In this document: piece by piece, positions 52,746 to 61,730 of the stretch
How the letters are laid out: each line of letters opens with the position of its first letter
Position numbering within the stretch: position 1 is the stretch's first letter
From: Pleomorphochaeta sp963678575
GTDB lineage: Bacteria > Spirochaetota > Spirochaetia > Sphaerochaetales > Sphaerochaetaceae
Reading direction: 5' to 3'
NCBI GenBank assembly: GCA_963678575.2
Contig: CAXXHV010000002.1
Span: forward strand, 248,001-312,000
DNA: 64,000 nt
Notes under the pieces: generated by a model
The model's input: only the letters and a program-made list of their open reading frames with translations
Database searches by the model: none
What the model was told of the DNA's origin: nothing
Translations under genes and position numbers: made by a program

Positions 52746-54536
52746 ATGTTTCAAATTTCATCACATGTATGTGGAAATGAATATATATCATTAGATAATA
52801 TAAATATTTATGATGCATCAATAAATAATCTAACACTCTTACATATGAGATCAAAAGGGTTGCTTGATTTTAGAGGTGAAGATAATCCTTTATTTAGAAT
52901 TGATATAAAAGCAAATGGAAGAAAAATTGAATTTAATAATATAAATTGGCAATTAATATCATATTGGATACCAAAGGCTACAATAGAAACTGAAAATGAA
53001 ATATTTGAAATAATTATTTTAACTCCTTTAAAACAAAAAGGTTTTGTATATCATCTTTCAATAACAAATAAGACAAATGAAGAAAGAGTTTATGAAGTTG
53101 AGTTTAGTGGGACTTTGAAATCCTTATATCATTGTGTTAATGAGGAGAAATATTTTAATGGAACTTATGAAGCTTATCATAGTGATTGGAATGATGGACC
53201 TGTTTTTGCAATTAGTAATGGATTTCCTCAAATTGCTTTATCTTTTGTTTTTGAGAAAAAAGTATTTTGGTCTTATACAAAAGAATTACCTTTAAAATAT
53301 TCAGCAAAAGCGAATATTGGTGTTGAAGGTAATAAAAAAGAAATAATTTCAAATTATATTGGAATAGGGTATGAAGAAGTATCTTCAATTACTGCTGCAA
53401 TAGAATTGAAAAGAATGGGTTTTGATTATCTTTTAAATCAAATGACTTTATATTTAAATAGCATAATCAAAATTACTGATAATGAATCATTTAATAATTT
53501 ATTAAATAGAAATTTATTATATACTTTGTTTTTTTCAACAGGGATAACCCTTGATACTGAAGAAAGAGTAATTGTTACAAGTAGATCTCCAAAATACTAT
53601 GTATCTGCTGCCTATTGGGATAGGGATAGCTTGCTATGGGCATTCCCAGCAATAGTTAATGCCGATAAAGAGGTTGCAAGAGATATATTAGAATATATTA
53701 CTACAATTCAGAGTAAAAATATTGGAATACATAGTAGATTTATTGATGGTACAATTTTGGAGCCTGGTTTTGAATTAGATGAATTATGTTCTTTTATTAT
53801 TGCTCTTGATTATTATTTACAAAAAACAAATGAATATGGCATTTTAGAAGATCCTAATACAAAAGCTCTAATTAATAGAATATTAAGAATTTTAAAGAGT
53901 AAAAAATCAGAATCCCTTTTATTATATGAAACTTTTTTGCAACCTACTGATGATATGAGGACATATCCCTATTTAACTTATAATAATGTATTAGTTTGGA
54001 AAGTTTTTCAAATTTTAGAACAATGGAATTTTGATAATAAAGAATTATATTATAAAAAAGAGAAAGAAGAATTATATAAAAGTATTTTTACAAATTGCGT
54101 AAGAGAAGTTGATAATAAAGAGCAATTTATTTGGTCCTTAGATGTTAATGATAATTATGATATATATGATGAACCTCCAGGAAGCTTAATTTTATTACCA
54201 ACTTATGATTTTATTTCAAAAGATAATGTAATATTTAAAAATACAGCTGATAAAATTTTAGATAAAAGTTATAAATATTCATTTTCATCATACCGATTTG
54301 GGGCTATTGGTTGTCCTCATGCACCACATCCTTGGGTTTTAAGTTTAGCAAATAATTTAAGAGTTTTTCATGATGACGAATCATTAAAAAAATTAATGAA
54401 TGCTAAAATGGATAATGGAATAGCATGTGAGAGTATTGATGAAAACACTGGTAATTGTACAACAGGCGAGGCTTTTGCAACTTGTGCTGGATATTTGAGT
54501 TTTTCACTATTAGATGAAATTCATAGATTTATATAA
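52746..54536 (+). CDS. (alpha/alpha)6 glycoside hydrolase, GH125-like
   Basis: 596-residue cytosolic hydrolase, no signal peptide. An N-terminal beta-sandwich (about 1-230) precedes a helical barrel. Catalytic-looking segments are SAAYWDRDSLLWAFPAIV, YDEPPGSLILLPTYDF, AIGCPHAPHPWVLSLAN and NTGNCTTGEAFATC, the order found distantly in GH125 exo-alpha-mannosidases (RDS, then PPSL, G..PH, a Glu-containing end). The assignment is by motif memory, and GH63-like or another (alpha/alpha)6 family is possible. It has its own LacI operator and precedes the regulator gene, ABC importer and GH31 genes, so it acts on an imported oligosaccharide. Confidence 0.6.
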   Translation: MFQISSHVCGNEYISLDNINIYDASINNLTLLHMRSKGLLDFRGEDNPLFRIDIKANGRKIEFNNINWQLISYWIPKATIETENEIFEIIILTPLKQKGFVYHLSITNKTNEERVYEVEFSGTLKSLYHCVNEEKYFNGTYEAYHSDWNDGPVFAISNGFPQIALSFVFEKKVFWSYTKELPLKYSAKANIGVEGNKKEIISNYIGIGYEEVSSITAAIELKRMGFDYLLNQMTLYLNSIIKITDNESFNNLLNRNLLYTLFFSTGITLDTEERVIVTSRSPKYYVSAAYWDRDSLLWAFPAIVNADKEVARDILEYITTIQSKNIGIHSRFIDGTILEPGFELDELCSFIIALDYYLQKTNEYGILEDPNTKALINRILRILKSKKSESLLLYETFLQPTDDMRTYPYLTYNNVLVWKVFQILEQWNFDNKELYYKKEKEELYKSIFTNCVREVDNKEQFIWSLDVNDNYDIYDEPPGSLILLPTYDFISKDNVIFKNTADKILDKSYKYSFSSYRFGAIGCPHAPHPWVLSLANNLRVFHDDESLKKLMNAKMDNGIACESIDENTGNCTTGEAFATCAGYLSFSLLDEIHRFI

Positions 54537-54551
54537 TTAGGAAACATTTTC

Positions 54552-54598
54552 TTGACAAAAGGAAAGTTAAGTGGTTACAATTACTTAAGCGTTTAAGT
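54552..54598 (+). promoter_or_regulatory. promoter with LacI-type operator (site 2)
   Basis: TTGACA (54552-54557), 17 bases, TTACAA (54575-54580), and ACTTAAGCGTTTAAGT at 54583-54598, identical to site 1. It lies 15 bases before the GTG of the LacI-type gene, indicating autoregulation. A half copy AGTTAAGTGG lies between the promoter boxes. Confidence 0.8.
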
Positions 54599-54612
54599 GG
54601 AGAGATAAAAAA

Positions 54613-55632
54613 GTGGCAAATCGAAGAATAAATATGAAAGATATTGCAAGAGAAGCTAATGTATCTGTGGCAACTGTATCTTATGTAATAAACAAGCGTA
54701 AAGATCAAACTATTGCAAAATCAACTATAAAGAGAGTAGAAGATGCGGTTAAAAAATTAGGTTATGTTCCAAATTTAGCAGCCAAAGCTCTGGTTGAGAA
54801 TAAATCATATTTAATAGGAGTTGTTATCCCTCAAACTGAACCTGGTAAACAATTTATGTTTTCTAACCCTTTTTATGGAGAGCTATTATCAAGTATAGAA
54901 TTTGTTGCAAGAGATAAAGGATATCATGTATTAATTAGTGGTACTGATGTAGATCAAAGTTATCTTGAAATAGCAAATAAAAGAGGTTTAGACGGTATAA
55001 TTATTGTTGGGATTCATCCTGATAATTATTATGAAGATTTAAAAAATACTTCGATTCCTGTTGTTTTGATTGATAGTTATTGTGATAATCTTCCATTTTT
55101 TAGTATCTCAATAGAAGATCGAGAAAGTGCAAAAATTGCCACTCAATATTTAATTAATAAAGGACATAGAAAGATTGCCTTTGCATCAGGTGTAATTACA
55201 GGAAATGGTGTAACCTATGAAAGATTTTTAGGCTATAAAGATGCTTTAGAAGAAGCAAACATAGAAGTAAATGACGATTATATATATTCAGGTACTGTAT
55301 CTCAAGAGTATGGTGCTGATATTGGTTTGAAAATTGCAAATCAGAAAGATAGACCTACAGCTATTTTCTCAACGGCAGATATTATTGCATTTGGTATTAT
55401 TAATGGTCTAAAAAGAGCTAAATTAAGCGTTCCAAATGATGTTTCAATTGTTGGTTTTGATGATACTTGGATTGCCCGAGATTGTGATCCACAATTAACA
55501 ACTATTAAACAAGATGTATTTAAGAAAGGTCAAAAAGCAGTTGAATTGCTAATTGATAATGAAAATATAACAAATAAAAATACAGTATTAGATATTGAAC
55601 TGATTGAAAGAGAATCAGTTGCACAATTATAA
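54613..55632 (+). CDS. LacI-family repressor (site ACTTAAGCGTTTAAGT)
   Basis: 339-residue regulator. Helix-turn-helix MKDIAREANVSVATVSYVI with hinge helix PNLAAKALVENKSYLIG; the rest is a periplasmic-binding-like sugar sensor (RDKGYHVLISGTDVDQ, AIFSTADIIAFGIINGL, VSIVGFDDTWIARDCDPQLTTI). The GTG at 54613 has GGAGAG upstream; an ATG at 54634 would cut only a few N-terminal residues. It should bind the two identical operators at 52717 and 54583, controlling the hydrolase and itself with the downstream importer. Confidence 0.9.
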   Translation: MANRRINMKDIAREANVSVATVSYVINKRKDQTIAKSTIKRVEDAVKKLGYVPNLAAKALVENKSYLIGVVIPQTEPGKQFMFSNPFYGELLSSIEFVARDKGYHVLISGTDVDQSYLEIANKRGLDGIIIVGIHPDNYYEDLKNTSIPVVLIDSYCDNLPFFSISIEDRESAKIATQYLINKGHRKIAFASGVITGNGVTYERFLGYKDALEEANIEVNDDYIYSGTVSQEYGADIGLKIANQKDRPTAIFSTADIIAFGIINGLKRAKLSVPNDVSIVGFDDTWIARDCDPQLTTIKQDVFKKGQKAVELLIDNENITNKNTVLDIELIERESVAQL

Positions 55633-55652
55633 GGAGGGCTTTTAATTAAAAA

Positions 55653-55688
55653 AATCCCAGATATGTTTTGAAAGGTAAATCTGGGATT
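55653..55688 (+). terminator. hairpin between LacI gene and binding-protein gene
   Basis: Arms AATCCCAGAT (55653-55662) and ATCTGGGATT (55679-55688) with a 16-base loop. No T-run follows, so it is likely an attenuator or processing site. Confidence 0.5.
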
Positions 55689-55780
55689 AAAAGTATTAAA
55701 AATATTACTTTACTGACTTAAGTATAGTAAATTCGCTTTTATTTGTATATGGAAAAATATTAAAAAAAGAAGAGGAAGTT

Positions 55781-57043
55781 ATGAAAAAAGGACACATTTA
55801 TAAAATTTTAACAACATGTGTAGTTTCTTTACTATTTACAAGTGCTTTGTTTGCTCAAGGAGCAACAGAAAAAGATAATACAGTTCTTATTAAAATGGAA
55901 CAATATTCAGCATCACCAAGTAATGCCTCAGGGCCTGCTTTAGATGAAATGATTGCTGAATTTGAAAAACAAAACCCAAACATCAAGGTTGATTTACAAA
56001 CAATTGGTTATAATGATTATTTTACTCAATTACAAAGTAAAGTTGTTGGTGGAAACGCAGCAGATGTTTTTGAATTAAATTTTGAAAACTTTGTCTCTTA
56101 TGCCTCTCAAGGTACTTTGTCTCAACTTGATGGAGAACTTGGAGATACTTCAGGTTTTAATAAAACTGCATTAAATGCATTTGTTTATGATAATAAACAA
56201 TATGGTATTCCAAATTCATTCTCAAATGTATTGTTATTTTATAATGAAGAACTATTTGACAAAGCTGGGATTGAATATCCTAATGATTCTTGGACTTGGT
56301 CAGATGTTGAAAAAGCTGGTGCAAAAATAAGAGCTTTAGATAAAGACACTTTTGGTTTCTATAGACCTTTAACCTTCCATGAATTTTATAAAGCCGCAGC
56401 TCAAAATGGTAGTAGTTTAATGAATTCTGATTATTCAAAATTTACTATAAATACTCCTGAGAATGTGAAAGTGGCTCAAAGGATGGCTGATTGGCAAATT
56501 AAATCAAATATAATGCCAACCGAAGCTCAAATGGGTGGAATGGGTGACTGGGATCTTTTTAAAAGTGGTCGTCTTGGTATGATTGTTACTGGAATTTGGG
56601 CATTTAGTGATTTTAGTGCAAATTGTCCATTTGATTGGGATGTTGTTGTAGAACCAGGGAATACTAATAAAGCTTCTCATTTCTTCTCTAATGCTTATGT
56701 AGTAAGTGAAACATCAAAGCATAAAGCAGAAGCGATTAAATTAGCTACGTTCTTAGCAGGTTCTAAAGAAGCAGCAAAAATCAGAGTTGAAGCTGCATGG
56801 GAATTACCACCAGTTGAATACAGTGATGTTTTACAAGAATATTTAAATGCAACTCCACCAAATAATAAACAAGCAGTATTTGATAGTTTAAATTATTTAG
56901 TTACACCTCCTGTTGTACAACAACAAGCTGAAATGACTGCTATAATTGGAGATTATTTATCAAAAATAGTTTACAAAAAAATGGATGCTAAGAGTGCATT
57001 AGACGAATGTCAAAAAGAACTTGAGAAAAAGATTTCTCTATAG
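55781..57043 (+). CDS. sugar-binding protein of the second ABC importer
   Basis: 420-residue family 1 solute-binding protein. The signal peptide ends about TSALFAQGATEKD. The mature part contains MIAEFEKQNPNIKVDLQ, VVGGNAADVFELNFENF, YGIPNSFSNVLLFYNEELF and GRLGMIVTGIWAFSDF. AGAGGAAG precedes the ATG. It is followed by a strong hairpin and then by its two permeases. Ligand is probably the oligosaccharide cut by the neighbouring GH125-like and GH31 enzymes. Confidence 0.9.
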   Translation: MKKGHIYKILTTCVVSLLFTSALFAQGATEKDNTVLIKMEQYSASPSNASGPALDEMIAEFEKQNPNIKVDLQTIGYNDYFTQLQSKVVGGNAADVFELNFENFVSYASQGTLSQLDGELGDTSGFNKTALNAFVYDNKQYGIPNSFSNVLLFYNEELFDKAGIEYPNDSWTWSDVEKAGAKIRALDKDTFGFYRPLTFHEFYKAAAQNGSSLMNSDYSKFTINTPENVKVAQRMADWQIKSNIMPTEAQMGGMGDWDLFKSGRLGMIVTGIWAFSDFSANCPFDWDVVVEPGNTNKASHFFSNAYVVSETSKHKAEAIKLATFLAGSKEAAKIRVEAAWELPPVEYSDVLQEYLNATPPNNKQAVFDSLNYLVTPPVVQQQAEMTAIIGDYLSKIVYKKMDAKSALDECQKELEKKISL

Positions 57044-57051
57044 ATAAAACT

Positions 57052-57084
57052 AATGCCGTTTTCTATTTAGAGAACGGCATTTTT
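57052..57084 (+). terminator. intercistronic hairpin after the binding-protein gene
   Basis: Arms 57052-57064 and 57069-57081 (core AATGCCGTT/AACGGCATT) with T4-5 after, 12 bases before the permease ATG. Partial termination would give more binding protein than permease. Confidence 0.75.
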
Positions 57085-57095
57085 AGGAGTACTTT

Positions 57096-58022
57096 ATGTT
57101 AACAAATGGAAGAACAGGGTGGAAAAGAGCTTTCCCATTTTTGCTTCCGAGTTTGATTGGAATGTTTTTCTTCGCATTTTTACCAATAATCATTTCATTT
57201 TTAATTAGTCTTACTAGTTGGACCGGAATGAGTAGAGTAAATCTTAGTAGTGGTTTTTTTACTTTTATAAAAGATAATTTTTATGGAATTGAGAATTTTA
57301 AGGCAATATTAACAGATTCTGAGGTATGGCAGGTAATTTCTCATAACTTTTATTTCATAGCTTTATATTTACCACTCATGGTAATTTTATCACTTTGTGA
57401 AGCTTTAATTATTAATGCTAGTATAAAAGGTAGTAGTTCTTATCGAGTAATATTTTATATACCAGTTTTAACAAGTTGGGTTGCAGGTTCTTTGATTTGG
57501 AAATGGTTATTAAGTCCAACATATGGCCCAATTAATACCGTTTTAATTTCAATGGGATTTAAGGGTTCTCTTTGGTTGCAAAGTGAAATTATGGCAATGC
57601 CATCCATTGCAATAGCTTCTATTTGGAAAGATTTAGGATTTTATGCAATGATATTTTTAGGTGGTTTAAGATCAATTAATCCCTCCTATTATGAGGCTGC
57701 AAATATTGATGGAGCTTCTCCATTACAAAGATTTTGGAAAATAACATTACCAATGATTTCACCAATTACATTTTATATAGTAATGCTTTCTTTAATTAAT
57801 GCATTTCAATTGTTCCCACAAGTAATGGTAATGACAAAGAATGGCGATGCTGGTCCAAATGGGGCTACTATGGTTATGGTGGAGCGTATTTATAAATATG
57901 CCTTTAGGTATGGGAAGATGGGATATGCTGCAGCTTATTCATGGATATTGTTTATGATAATCTTCCTATTTACATATATACAAAGAAAAGTAGAAAAAAA
58001 ATGGGTGAATTACGATGTCTAA
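57096..58022 (+). CDS. carbohydrate ABC transporter permease, MalF type
   Basis: 308-residue six-helix permease, starting with a cytosolic RTGWKRAFPFLLPSLIG and a first helix FFFAFLPIIISFLIS. The EAA loop is YYEAANIDGASPLQRFWKI. AGGAG precedes the ATG. It overlaps the MalG-type gene by eight bases. As in the first importer no ATPase gene is present. Confidence 0.9.
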   Translation: MLTNGRTGWKRAFPFLLPSLIGMFFFAFLPIIISFLISLTSWTGMSRVNLSSGFFTFIKDNFYGIENFKAILTDSEVWQVISHNFYFIALYLPLMVILSLCEALIINASIKGSSSYRVIFYIPVLTSWVAGSLIWKWLLSPTYGPINTVLISMGFKGSLWLQSEIMAMPSIAIASIWKDLGFYAMIFLGGLRSINPSYYEAANIDGASPLQRFWKITLPMISPITFYIVMLSLINAFQLFPQVMVMTKNGDAGPNGATMVMVERIYKYAFRYGKMGYAAAYSWILFMIIFLFTYIQRKVEKKWVNYDV

Positions 58023-58836
58023 AAAAATAAAAATTACATTATATCATTTTGTAGCAATTCTTTTTTCTTTTATTGCTTTACTACCTTTTTTCTGGATGTT
58101 ATCCACATCTTTTAAGAGTAGTGGTGCTCTTCTAGCAATCCCTATTGAATGGATACCAAAAAATCCAACTATCAAAGCTTATACTAGGTTATTTAATAAT
58201 GAAGGTATGATAAGAGCTATGATTAATTCGATTTTGGTAACTGCGGGATCTATTGTTGCTAGTTTATTATCCTCTTCAATGGCTGCTTTTGCTTTTTCAA
58301 AATTAAAGTTTAGATTTAGTAATTTATTATTTGTGCTTTTTTTATCATCTATGATGATTCCATCTCAAGTAATATTTATACCTTTATATTTAATTATGAA
58401 TGAAATTCATTTAACAAATACCTTGTTAGCAGTAATTCTTCCTTGCATATTTCAAGCTTTTGCTATTTTTATGCTAAAACAACAAATGATGAGTATAAAT
58501 GATACTTATTTAGATGCAGCAGCTATTGATGGTGCGTCTCTAATGAAGAGCTTTTTTATGATAATATTACCTATGTGTAAAACAGCCTTAGCTACTTTAG
58601 CTATAATTGTTGGTATGGGTGCTTGGAACGATTATTTACTTCCCTTAGTATTACTTACTACTCGAGAGAATTACACTCTTCCAATTATATTAAATTCATT
58701 AAATGGTCAATTTTCTACTGAATATAATTTATTAATGGCAGGCTCTCTTATTACCATGCTCCCTTTAATTATATTCTATATTGTTGCTCAAAAATATTTT
58801 TCAACAGGACTTCAAATGGGAGGAATTAAAGGCTAA
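58015..58836 (+). CDS. carbohydrate ABC transporter permease, MalG type
   Basis: 273-residue permease with six helices and an EAA loop YLDAAAIDGASLMKSFFMI. The C-terminus FSTGLQMGGIKG is the usual MalG-like tail. It overlaps the upstream permease and shares its stop with the start of the GH31 gene (TAATG), so translation of transporter and hydrolase is coupled. Confidence 0.9.
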   Translation: MSKKIKITLYHFVAILFSFIALLPFFWMLSTSFKSSGALLAIPIEWIPKNPTIKAYTRLFNNEGMIRAMINSILVTAGSIVASLLSSSMAAFAFSKLKFRFSNLLFVLFLSSMMIPSQVIFIPLYLIMNEIHLTNTLLAVILPCIFQAFAIFMLKQQMMSINDTYLDAAAIDGASLMKSFFMIILPMCKTALATLAIIVGMGAWNDYLLPLVLLTTRENYTLPIILNSLNGQFSTEYNLLMAGSLITMLPLIIFYIVAQKYFSTGLQMGGIKG

Positions 58837-60590
58837 TGTTTTATATAAATAAGAAAGAAATAGACTTTAAAAAATTGAGTGAAATTAAGGAATTTAATTC
58901 ATTTAATTTAGTAGAGAGGGCTAATAAAAAAACTATTGAAATAAAAATTGATAATGATAAAGGCCTTTGGGGATTTGGTGAAAGATTTGATTCTTTAAAT
59001 CAAAAAGGTTTAGCAAGAGAAAATCACGTATTTGAAAAATTTACTGATCAAGGAAGTCAAACCTATCTGCCTATTCCTTTTTTCTTGTCTAATAAATTTG
59101 GAATATTTATTGAAAGTGATGAAGTTTTTATTATTAATTCAAATTTATTTAAGAATGAAAATATTATAACTATTGAAGTAGATTATGAAAAAATAAATAT
59201 TCATATATTTATAGGAAAGCCTAGTTTTCAATTAAAACAATTTTTAAGTCTTAATAACGAAGTAATTCTACCCCCTCGTTGGAGCTTTGGACCTTGGATG
59301 AGTGCTAATAGATGGAACTCTCAAGAAGAGGTATTAAAAATGGCTAAAATTAATAAAGACCTAGGGTTTAATCATAGTGTTCTTGTTGTTGAAGCCTGGA
59401 GTGATGAAGCTACTTTTTATAATTTTAATAATACAGAATTATGGCCAGATCCAAAAGCAATGATAGCTGAATTAAATTCATTAGGATTACATTTAATACT
59501 TTGGCAAATCCCTGTATTGAAAAAATTAGATGAAAATCAAAAAAATGAACTCCATGATAGAGATTGTGAATATGCAATAAAAAACAATTTAGTTGTAAAA
59601 GATAAAGATGGAAACCCATATACAATACCACAAGGAAGATGGTTTGAAGGAAGTATGATTCCTGATTTTACTAATCCTGATACAAGAGCGTGGTGGATGA
59701 ATAAAAGAAAATATTTACTTGATATGGGCGTCTCCGGGTTTAAAACTGATGGCGGTGAATTTATCTATGATGATGATTGTCTTTTTTTTGATGGAAAGAG
59801 AGGAAAAGAGATGAAGAATAAATATCCTCTTGCTTATACTCAAACATATTATCAAGCTTTTGATAAAGATCAAATATTATTTTCGAGAGCGGGGTATGTT
59901 AATTCTTGGCAAACGCCTCTTTATTGGGGTGGGGATCAAATGTCAAATTGGAGTGAATTAAAACATCAATTAATTGCAGGCTTGAATGCTGCTGTTTCAG
60001 GTATCTTTTATTGGGGTTTTGATATTTCTGGATTTGCAGGAGAACTGCCTTCAAAACAATTATATTTAAGATCCTTTTTAATGGCAACTTTTACTCCCGT
60101 AATGCAATGGCATTCTGAACCAGTTGGAGGGCAATTCTCTAAAATAATGAAATCAAAAGATTTATTAAATGATAGAAGTCCTTGGAATATTGCCAAAGTA
60201 TATGAGGATGATACCATTTTAGAGATAACTAAATATTGTTGTTCTTTGAGAGAGCAATTGATGCCATATATTTATCAAGAAGCAAAATATTGTAAAGAGA
60301 ATTTAATTCCATTTATGAAGCCAATGTTTTTTGATTATCCCAATGATGAAATAGCTTGTGAAATTGATGATCAGTATTTTTTTGGTAGAAGTTTATTAAT
60401 TGCTCCAATTATTGAAGAAAATCAAGAAAATAGAGAAATATATTTGCCAAAAGGAGTTTGGTATGATTATCAATTAAAACAAAAAGTTGAAGGAAATAAA
60501 AGAATTTATAGAAAATATGATTTATCAGAGATTGGCATATTTATTAATTTAGATAGCGATTATTCTCTTTTAGAAAATATTTTAATTTAA
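58836..60590 (+). CDS. GH31 alpha-glycosidase, YicI-like
   Basis: 584-residue cytosolic GH31 enzyme. N-terminal part with GLWGFGERFDSLNQKG, the (beta/alpha)8 start LPPRWSFGPWMSANRW, the nucleophile Asp in GVSGFKTDGGEF and the likely acid/base Asp in LYWGGDQMSNW. It is shorter than most GH31 proteins (650-800), mainly through a reduced C-terminal sandwich. Substrate could be an alpha-xyloside, alpha-glucoside or related. It ends the importer operon; the convergent LacI gene lies five bases on. Confidence 0.88.
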   Translation: MFYINKKEIDFKKLSEIKEFNSFNLVERANKKTIEIKIDNDKGLWGFGERFDSLNQKGLARENHVFEKFTDQGSQTYLPIPFFLSNKFGIFIESDEVFIINSNLFKNENIITIEVDYEKINIHIFIGKPSFQLKQFLSLNNEVILPPRWSFGPWMSANRWNSQEEVLKMAKINKDLGFNHSVLVVEAWSDEATFYNFNNTELWPDPKAMIAELNSLGLHLILWQIPVLKKLDENQKNELHDRDCEYAIKNNLVVKDKDGNPYTIPQGRWFEGSMIPDFTNPDTRAWWMNKRKYLLDMGVSGFKTDGGEFIYDDDCLFFDGKRGKEMKNKYPLAYTQTYYQAFDKDQILFSRAGYVNSWQTPLYWGGDQMSNWSELKHQLIAGLNAAVSGIFYWGFDISGFAGELPSKQLYLRSFLMATFTPVMQWHSEPVGGQFSKIMKSKDLLNDRSPWNIAKVYEDDTILEITKYCCSLREQLMPYIYQEAKYCKENLIPFMKPMFFDYPNDEIACEIDDQYFFGRSLLIAPIIEENQENREIYLPKGVWYDYQLKQKVEGNKRIYRKYDLSEIGIFINLDSDYSLLENILI

Positions 60591-60594
60591 AATA

Positions 60595-61602
60595 TTATTT
60601 CAAATTTCTAACTGATTGTCTTTCAATTAAATTAACATCAATTTTAATTTTATTAGGTAATTGATTTCTTTTTTCGATTCTATCAAAAAGTAAATCAATT
60701 GCCATTTTTCCTTTTTTTGCGATATTTTGATCAATAGTTGTTAATTTTGGATAACAGTAATTTGAAATAGTAAGATTATCGAAACCAATAACCGATAAAT
60801 CTTGAGGCACACTGAGACCTGATAATCTAGCTCCATCAATAATACCAATTGCAACAATATCAGCTGTAGTTATTGCAGCTGTTATTTCTTTTTTTTCTGC
60901 TATAGCTCTTGCAGCTTCAATTCCACCATTTAAACAAATTTCATTACAAAAATAGTAATCACTATTAACAGCAATGTTTTTTTCTATCAAGGCATCTTTG
61001 TAGCCTTGATATCTTAATTCTATTAATTTGTTATTTTTATGAGCTGAAACAAATGCTATATTTTTATGCCCGTTATTTATTAAATATTTTGTCGAAAGAT
61101 ATGTGCCCTTATAATCATCAATATTAATAACTAAAGCATCTTCGCATTCTTGATATGAATCTATAAAAACAATTTTTGTTGACACCCTATCTAAAAGGCT
61201 TTTTACATCTATATTTGCTTTTGGGAAAATAAAAATAGCTCCATCAATATTCCATTCATTTAAAAACGATACAGTATCTTCTAAGGTTGAGATACTTCTA
61301 ATCATTGCAAAATAACCATTCTTTCTTAAATCTTTCTCTAATAGTCCAACAAGTTGAGCTGTATAAGGATCAGAGAAAAAACTTTCATCATTGTAAATTA
61401 AAGGGACAATTATTGCTATTATTTTTGATGATTGACTACTTAAATTTCTAGCTGATCTATTGGGAATATAATTGTTTTTTTCAATTATCTTATTAATCTT
61501 ATCAACAGTTTTTGTAGAGACTTTAGAGTATTTGTGATTTATCACATTAGATACAGTCATTTGACTAACACCTGCTAATTCAGCTATTTCTTTTATAGTC
61601 AT
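60595..61602 (-). CDS. LacI-family repressor, second
   Basis: 335-residue regulator. Helix-turn-helix MTIKEIAELAGVSQMTVSNV, hinge IPNRSARNLSSQSSKII, and sensor motifs LNEWNIDGAIFI, TYLSTKYLINNGHKNIAFV, AAITTADIVAIGIIDG and LSVIGFDNLTISNYCYPKL. AAGGA precedes the ATG. It is divergent from the GH31 gene at 61731; the spacer holds operator-like GTTTAcCGaTAAAC sequences. It resembles the first LacI protein but its recognition helix differs (SQMTVSNV against SVATVSYV), agreeing with a different operator. Confidence 0.9.
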   Translation of the reverse strand: MTIKEIAELAGVSQMTVSNVINHKYSKVSTKTVDKINKIIEKNNYIPNRSARNLSSQSSKIIAIIVPLIYNDESFFSDPYTAQLVGLLEKDLRKNGYFAMIRSISTLEDTVSFLNEWNIDGAIFIFPKANIDVKSLLDRVSTKIVFIDSYQECEDALVINIDDYKGTYLSTKYLINNGHKNIAFVSAHKNNKLIELRYQGYKDALIEKNIAVNSDYYFCNEICLNGGIEAARAIAEKKEITAAITTADIVAIGIIDGARLSGLSVPQDLSVIGFDNLTISNYCYPKLTTIDQNIAKKGKMAIDLLFDRIEKRNQLPNKIKIDVNLIERQSVRNLK

Positions 61603-61613
61603 ATATGTTCCTT

Positions 61614-61714
61614 AGTTTATCGCTAATTCTATTATTTAAGTATTATTTTAACTTGTCAATAATTAATCAAAGTTAAAATTAATTCTTGACGTTTACCGAT
61701 AAACTATTTATTAT
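61614..61714. promoter_or_regulatory. divergent promoters with second LacI-type operator
   Basis: Rightwards: TTGACG (61686-61691), 17 bases, TATTAT (61709-61714), with GTTTACCGATAAAC (61691-61704) between the boxes. Leftwards: TTGACA, 17 bases, AATAAT, followed by TTAGCGATAAACTA (complement of 61614-61627), a near copy of the same site. This arrangement fits repression of the GH31 gene and autoregulation. Confidence 0.75.
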
Positions 61715-61730
61715 AAATAAGAGGTATTTA

